A DNA stretch of 64,000 nucleotides, taken from contig JBHOGO010000013.1 of NCBI GenBank assembly GCA_043421945.1, positions 13,636 through 77,635 on the forward strand. Reading direction: 5' to 3'. Positions within the stretch are counted from its first letter, which is position 1. Every line of letters begins with the position of its first letter. The notes below the pieces were generated by a model. It saw only the letters and a list, made by a program, of their open reading frames with translations, did not search any database and was not told the DNA's origin. Both the position numbers and the translations under genes were made by a program. This document shows, one piece after another, positions 60,357-64,000 of the stretch. The DNA is from Thaumasiovibrio sp043421945 (lineage in GTDB: Bacteria; Pseudomonadota; Gammaproteobacteria; Enterobacterales; Vibrionaceae).

Positions 60357-60372
60357 CGGGGAAAATTACCGA

Positions 60373-60388
60373 AGGAAAACGTTTGCGT
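60373..60388 (-). promoter_or_regulatory. PurR operator upstream of purEK
   Basis: AGGAAAACGTTTGCGT matches 14 of 16 bases of the palindromic PurR consensus ACGCAAACGTTTGCGT. It covers the -35 region, so bound PurR with hypoxanthine or guanine would block polymerase. Confidence 0.85.
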
Positions 60389-60474
60389 CACGATGTATAG
60401 GGCGCAACAATGGTGTCGAGCGATGTAAATAGCTAAACTGAGAAACAGATTTTTAACAAAACAGGAAATTACTG

Positions 60475-61029
60475 TTGAACAATCTTTCTGATGTAGTCGA
60501 TGCCTTGAAGCAAGGGCAAGTTATTGCTTATCCGACCGAAGCTGTCTTTGGCGTAGGTTGTAACCCAGATTGTGGGCTGGCAGTACAGCGATTATTGGAC
60601 TTAAAACAGCGCCCTGTGGATAAAGGGCTTATTCTTATTGCGTCGAGTTATGAGCAATTGAAAGACTATGTTGATGATAGTTGTTTAACCGCATCGCAGC
60701 GTGAGCATATTATGTCGACATGGCCCGGTCCCGTGACATGGGTCATGCCAGCAAAACCTTCTGTTCCCCGCTTCTTGACCGGAAAGTTTGAAACGATAGC
60801 GGTTCGCGTCAGTGATCACCCACTGGTGCAGTCTCTATGTGAAGCCTATGGGAAGCCCGTTACCTCTACGAGTGCTAACTTAACCGGTGAACCGCCTTGC
60901 AGAACGACTGGAGAAGTAAAGCAGCAATTAGCGGATAGCGTTGTGGTTTTAGAGGGAGAAACGAGTGGGCGTTCAAACCCATCAGAGATACGTGACGCGC
61001 TAACAGGAAAAATCTTTCGACAAGGATAA
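60475..61029 (+). CDS. tsaC: L-threonylcarbamoyladenylate synthase TsaC
   Basis: The YrdC-type enzyme (184 residues) that makes threonylcarbamoyl-AMP for t6A37 of ANN-decoding tRNAs. YPTEAVFGVGCNP, KQRPVDKGLILIAS, SWPGPVT-like TWPGPVTWVMPA and TSTSANLTGEP are the YrdC motifs. The start is TTG at 60475 with AGGAAA upstream, which matches the family length. It leads tsaC-hemF-aroE-DUF1488. Confidence 0.95.
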   Translation: MNNLSDVVDALKQGQVIAYPTEAVFGVGCNPDCGLAVQRLLDLKQRPVDKGLILIASSYEQLKDYVDDSCLTASQREHIMSTWPGPVTWVMPAKPSVPRFLTGKFETIAVRVSDHPLVQSLCEAYGKPVTSTSANLTGEPPCRTTGEVKQQLADSVVVLEGETSGRSNPSEIRDALTGKIFRQG

Positions 61030-61032
61030 GGG

Positions 61033-61959
61033 ATGGCAACGCAGCAAATAGATAAGCAAGCAGTTAAAACATTTTTACTCGGGCTGCAGGATTATATTTG
61101 TGCAGCGTTAGAGAAAGAGGATGGTACACACTCTTTTGAAGAGGACGCATGGGAGCGTGATCGCAGTGAAGCTCTCGGTGGAGGTGGTCGTACGCGAGTG
61201 CTTCGAGAAGGAAGTGTCTTTGAGCAGGCTGGTGTTAACTTTTCTCATGTGTTTGGGAATAAAATGCCCCCCTCAGCAACTGCACATCGTCCTGAACTCG
61301 CGGGAAGGAGTTTTGAAGCGATGGGGGTTTCTCTCGTCGTACATCCTCGTAATCCTTATATCCCAACTTCTCATGCGAATGTTCGCTTTTTTATTGCAGA
61401 AAAAGAGGGCGAAGAGCCTGTGTGGTGGTTTGGCGGTGGTTTTGATCTGACTCCTTTCTATCCCTTTGAGGAAGACTGTGTTCATTGGCATCAAACAGCG
61501 AAAACACTATGCACCCCCTTTGGTGATGATGTTTATGCTGAACATAAGGCTTGGTGCGATGAGTATTTCTTTCTCCCACATAGAAATGAGACTCGAGGCG
61601 TTGGTGGTCTCTTCTTTGATGATCTGAATCAGTGGGGCTTTGAGTCTTGCTTTGACTATATAAAAGCGGTTGGAGAAGGGTATGTTAATGCATATCTTCC
61701 GATTGTCGGTAAGCGTAAAGATCTAGAGTATGGAGAGCGAGAACGTCAATTTCAGCTATATAGACGTGGGCGCTATGTCGAGTTTAATCTTGTGTACGAT
61801 CGTGGCACGCTGTTTGGTTTACAAAGTAAAGGTCGTACGGAGTCGATATTGATGTCGATGCCCCCGTTAGCGAGTTGGCAGTACGCCTATACTCCTGAGC
61901 CTAGCAGCCCAGAAGCGGTGTTATATGATGAGTATCTTTCTCCACGGGATTGGGTATAG
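61033..61959 (+). CDS. hemF: Oxygen-dependent coproporphyrinogen III oxidase
   Basis: The aerobic enzyme (308 residues) that decarboxylates two propionates of coproporphyrinogen III in haem synthesis. GGGGRTRVLREGSVFEQAGVN, WWFGGGFDLTPFYPFEED and RGVGGLFFDDLN are family signatures, and conserved histidines are in VHPRNPYIPTSHANVRFF. It starts 3 bases after tsaC. Confidence 0.97.
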   Translation: MATQQIDKQAVKTFLLGLQDYICAALEKEDGTHSFEEDAWERDRSEALGGGGRTRVLREGSVFEQAGVNFSHVFGNKMPPSATAHRPELAGRSFEAMGVSLVVHPRNPYIPTSHANVRFFIAEKEGEEPVWWFGGGFDLTPFYPFEEDCVHWHQTAKTLCTPFGDDVYAEHKAWCDEYFFLPHRNETRGVGGLFFDDLNQWGFESCFDYIKAVGEGYVNAYLPIVGKRKDLEYGERERQFQLYRRGRYVEFNLVYDRGTLFGLQSKGRTESILMSMPPLASWQYAYTPEPSSPEAVLYDEYLSPRDWV

Positions 61960-62025
61960 CTAAGCATAGTTAAGCCAGTATTAGAATTTAACGCCATAGA
62001 ACTAGAATAGGATTTAAAAAAGAGC

Positions 62026-62850
62026 ATGGATAAATATAGAGTTTATGGAAACCCTATCGCACAGAGTAAATCGCCATTTATTCATTCATTATTTGCTGAG
62101 CAAACAGGGCAATCATTATCGTACACCACTCAGTTTGCAGAGGATGATGAACAGTTTCTTTCATCTATCACTGCCTTTTTTGCAGAAGGCGGTAAAGGGT
62201 GTAATGTGACTGCACCATTTAAAGAGGCTGCGTTTTCCTTTGCGGGTCAGCTGACAAAGAGAGCGCGGCTTGCAGGTGCAGTGAATACGCTAAAGAGGCT
62301 CGATGATGGCAGTATACTTGGTGATACGACAGATGGTGCTGGTCTAGTTCAAGATATGCTTAACCATGATGTTGCGTTTAAAGATGCTCGAATTCTATTA
62401 CTAGGGGCGGGCGGAGCCGCGAGAGGTGTTATCCAATCACTATTAGCTCAACGACCAGAGTCTATTACTGTCGCTAATCGCACAGTCGAAAAAGCTGAGC
62501 AATTAGCCGTTCTATTCTCTGATTATGGCGAAGTGTATGCTTCGAGCATAAGTGATATTGCTGAACCTCAATTTGATATTATCATTAACTCCACATCAGC
62601 AGGCCTTACGGGTGATATTCCAGCGATCAGTGCGTCAGTGATTCATCCCGAGGTGATTTGTTATGACATGGTTTATCGTGCTGAGACGACCGCTTTCAAT
62701 CAATGGGCAATGTCACATGGTGCACATAGAGCAATTGACGGACTAGGTATGTTAGTTGGCCAAGCGGCTGAGAGCTTTATTGTTTGGCGAGATGTACACC
62801 CTGATACGTCTCAAGTGCTTAATGAGCTAAGACGAGTCATACAACAGTAA
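62026..62850 (+). CDS. aroE: Shikimate dehydrogenase (NADP+)
   Basis: A 274-residue enzyme that reduces 3-dehydroshikimate in aromatic amino acid synthesis. Substrate contacts S14 and S16 are in NPIAQSKSPFIH, the catalytic lysine is K66 in NVTAPFKE, and the partner aspartate is in GDTTDGAG. LLGAGGAARG and ANRTVEKA are the NADP-binding loops. It lies 66 bases after hemF. Confidence 0.96.
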   Translation: MDKYRVYGNPIAQSKSPFIHSLFAEQTGQSLSYTTQFAEDDEQFLSSITAFFAEGGKGCNVTAPFKEAAFSFAGQLTKRARLAGAVNTLKRLDDGSILGDTTDGAGLVQDMLNHDVAFKDARILLLGAGGAARGVIQSLLAQRPESITVANRTVEKAEQLAVLFSDYGEVYASSISDIAEPQFDIIINSTSAGLTGDIPAISASVIHPEVICYDMVYRAETTAFNQWAMSHGAHRAIDGLGMLVGQAAESFIVWRDVHPDTSQVLNELRRVIQQ

Positions 62851-62859
62851 GTAACAATT

Positions 62860-63123
62860 ATGAATCAATCTATCCTATTCCCAGATTTACAAGACTATGA
62901 TGGTGCTATAGAGGGAGTTCGTTTCCCTGCTCAACAAGCTGGTGCTTTAATAGAGTGTATTGTTAAGGTCCAATGGCTTGCGAGTAATGTTGGCTATACA
63001 CTGAATAGTGAGGATGCCATTCTTAAAGCTTTTAGTGACCTGCGTTTCGATATTGAAGAGCAGGTCGAAGTGCTAATTGAAGATGAGAACTTTACAAGTA
63101 AAGGAGAGATAATACTCGACTAG
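62860..63123 (+). CDS. DUF1488 family protein
   Basis: A small acidic cytoplasmic protein (87 residues) of the DUF1488 family, function unknown. FPDLQDYDGAIEGVRFPAQ and DLRFDIEEQVEVLIEDE are the usual N- and C-terminal segments. It lies 9 bases after aroE, as in Vibrio relatives, and its stop directly abuts that of the convergent next gene. Confidence 0.88.
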   Translation: MNQSILFPDLQDYDGAIEGVRFPAQQAGALIECIVKVQWLASNVGYTLNSEDAILKAFSDLRFDIEEQVEVLIEDENFTSKGEIILD

Positions 63124-63675
63124 TTAGCCTTGCTTACTCTCTTCTTCTATATATTCATCTTTTAGACGTACGTAATTGGCAGCAGATGCAGGTAAAAACT
63201 GTATTTCATTTTGGGATAATGCCCTTGCTTGCTTTGCAGGGCTGCCAACATATAAGAAGCCACTCTCTAGTCGCTTTCCTGGTGGGACTAAGCTTCCTGC
63301 ACCAATGATGACATCATCTTCAATGACCGCACCGTCGAGAATGATGGCTCCCATGCCGACAAGTACTCTGTTTCCAATCGTGCAACCATGCAGCATTGCT
63401 TTATGTCCTATCGTTACATCACTGCCAATAAGGAGTGGGTAGCCAGTAGCGTTATGATCACTGGTTCTAGTAACGTGCAGCACAGAGCCATCTTGAATAT
63501 TTGTTCTTTTTCCTATGACTATGTGGTTTACATCCCCCCGAGCAGCGACTAGTGGCCAGATGCTGCTATCGCTATCCAATGAAATGTTGCCAACAAGAAC
63601 TGCGCTTCTATCTATATAGACAGAACTATCATAGAGAGGAAATTTGTTTTTATAGGGTCTTACCGGTGAATTCAT
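63124..63675 (-). CDS. Gamma-carbonic anhydrase family protein (YrdA-like)
   Basis: A 183-residue left-handed beta-helix protein of hexapeptide repeats. The three metal-ligand histidines of the family are likely in VLHVTR, TIGHKAMLHG. Family members such as YrdA, CaiE and PaaY form trimers; some have carbonic anhydrase or thioesterase activity, many none shown. It has no signal peptide. It sits alone on the minus strand between DUF1488 and the rRNA promoters. Confidence 0.9.
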   Translation of the reverse strand: MNSPVRPYKNKFPLYDSSVYIDRSAVLVGNISLDSDSSIWPLVAARGDVNHIVIGKRTNIQDGSVLHVTRTSDHNATGYPLLIGSDVTIGHKAMLHGCTIGNRVLVGMGAIILDGAVIEDDVIIGAGSLVPPGKRLESGFLYVGSPAKQARALSQNEIQFLPASAANYVRLKDEYIEEESKQG

Positions 63676-63799
63676 TATAAAAGCTCCATTTTACAAACCT
63701 AAACCTATTCTAAAATAGCGCATTTTGGTGAGAAAACTAGCTAATGGTGTAATTAATGACCGAACGGGTGCGTATTTGAGATAAATGTGAAAATAGGGC

Positions 63800-63827
63800 T
63801 TGTCAGCGTGAAGGAACTCTCTATAAT
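63800..63827 (+). promoter_or_regulatory. rRNA-operon-like promoter P1
   Basis: TTGTCA at 63800-63805 and a perfect TATAAT at 63822-63827 are 16 bases apart and followed by GCCGCC, the G+C-rich discriminator typical of growth-rate-controlled rRNA promoters. Confidence 0.75.
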
Positions 63828-64000
63828 GCCGCCTCACCGACACGGAGAGCGGGCTGACAAGCAGCTAGCTGTGCGGTGTTGAGTCTGGTAACTCAGCGAT
63901 TTAAATCAAAATAGTGGTTGACACTATGAATTAAATCGATAGAATAGCCAGCCTGTTCAAAACGAAGCGTCAACGCTTCAAAATATAAAGTTTTGAACTG
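63828..64000 (+). other. Likely leader of a 16S rRNA gene at the window edge
   Basis: No gene is coded here. The stretch follows P1, contains P2 and small inverted repeats (GAGTCTGGTAACTC; GAAGCGTCAACGCTTC at 63964-63979) and ends in TTTTGAACTG. The end fits the first bases of some gammaproteobacterial 16S genes, which go on with AAGAGTTTGATC. That continuation is outside the window, so the call is inference. Confidence 0.5.
63918..63945 (+). promoter_or_regulatory. rRNA-operon-like promoter P2
   Basis: A perfect TTGACA at 63918-63923 and TAGAAT at 63940-63945 are 16 bases apart, 118 bp after P1, the tandem spacing usual for rRNA operons. Confidence 0.65.

Noticed and set aside
1..64000. Search by eye for CRISPR arrays, insertion sequences, integrase or phage genes and tRNA genes
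   Set aside because: No regularly spaced repeats, transposase motifs, attachment-site duplications or cloverleaf-forming stretches were found. The accessory genes carry no visible mobile element.

Overview
The window is a 64 kb piece of a gammaproteobacterial chromosome centred on the replication origin. Gene content and order match the oriC region of the main chromosome (chromosome I) of Vibrionaceae: mioC-oriC-mnmG-rsmG-parA-parB-atp operon on one side, and mnmE-yidC-yidD-rnpA-rpmH, a cystine-type ABC transporter, dnaA-dnaN-recF-gyrB, ibpA, avtA and glyS on the other. I place it in Vibrionaceae with confidence but not in a species. oriC lies at about 20.86-21.29 kb, with consensus DnaA boxes, three AT-rich 13-mers and 16 GATC sites.

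Layout, left arm (1-20.4 kb): end of glyS; a GH13 alpha-amylase that carries two perfect parS sites inside its reading frame; avtA; a third parS in an otherwise empty stretch; ibpA with a sigma-32-like promoter and a ROSE-type RNA thermometer; gyrB, recF, dnaN and dnaA on the minus strand, with a GATC-rich dnaA promoter; an amino-acid ABC importer; rpmH-rnpA-yidD-yidC; mnmE; then a two-gene AT-rich module of unknown function between mnmE and mioC. Right arm (21.3-35.5 kb): mnmG-rsmG-parA-parB, atpIBEFHAGDC and glmU, then a tandem pair of paralogous XRE-type regulators.

From 35.6 kb onward: ilvLGMEDA on the minus strand with a readable leader peptide and attenuator; comM; a DUF523 gene; dsbA-srkA; ccoG; yihD; a possible very small gene with its own terminator; a hemolysin III-family gene; trkA-trkH; def-fmt-rsmB; a LysM protein gene with dprA-smg-yrdD; purEK behind a PurR box; tsaC-hemF-aroE-DUF1488; a gamma-carbonic-anhydrase-type gene; and finally two promoters and a leader that appear to lead into a 16S rRNA gene starting at or just beyond the window edge.

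How it works together: the core is replication and segregation (dnaA, dnaN, gyrB, recF, oriC, parAB with parS), translation and RNA maturation (rpmH, rnpA, mnmE, mnmG, rsmG, rsmB, fmt, def, tsaC), membrane insertion and energy (yidC, atp, trk), and branched-chain amino acid, purine, haem and shikimate synthesis. The most unusual points are the parS sites embedded in a metabolic coding sequence, the orphan module at 19.2-20.1 kb, the duplicated regulators at the glmU/ilvA junction, and two natural-transformation genes, comM and dprA, each broken by one missing base in a C or G run.
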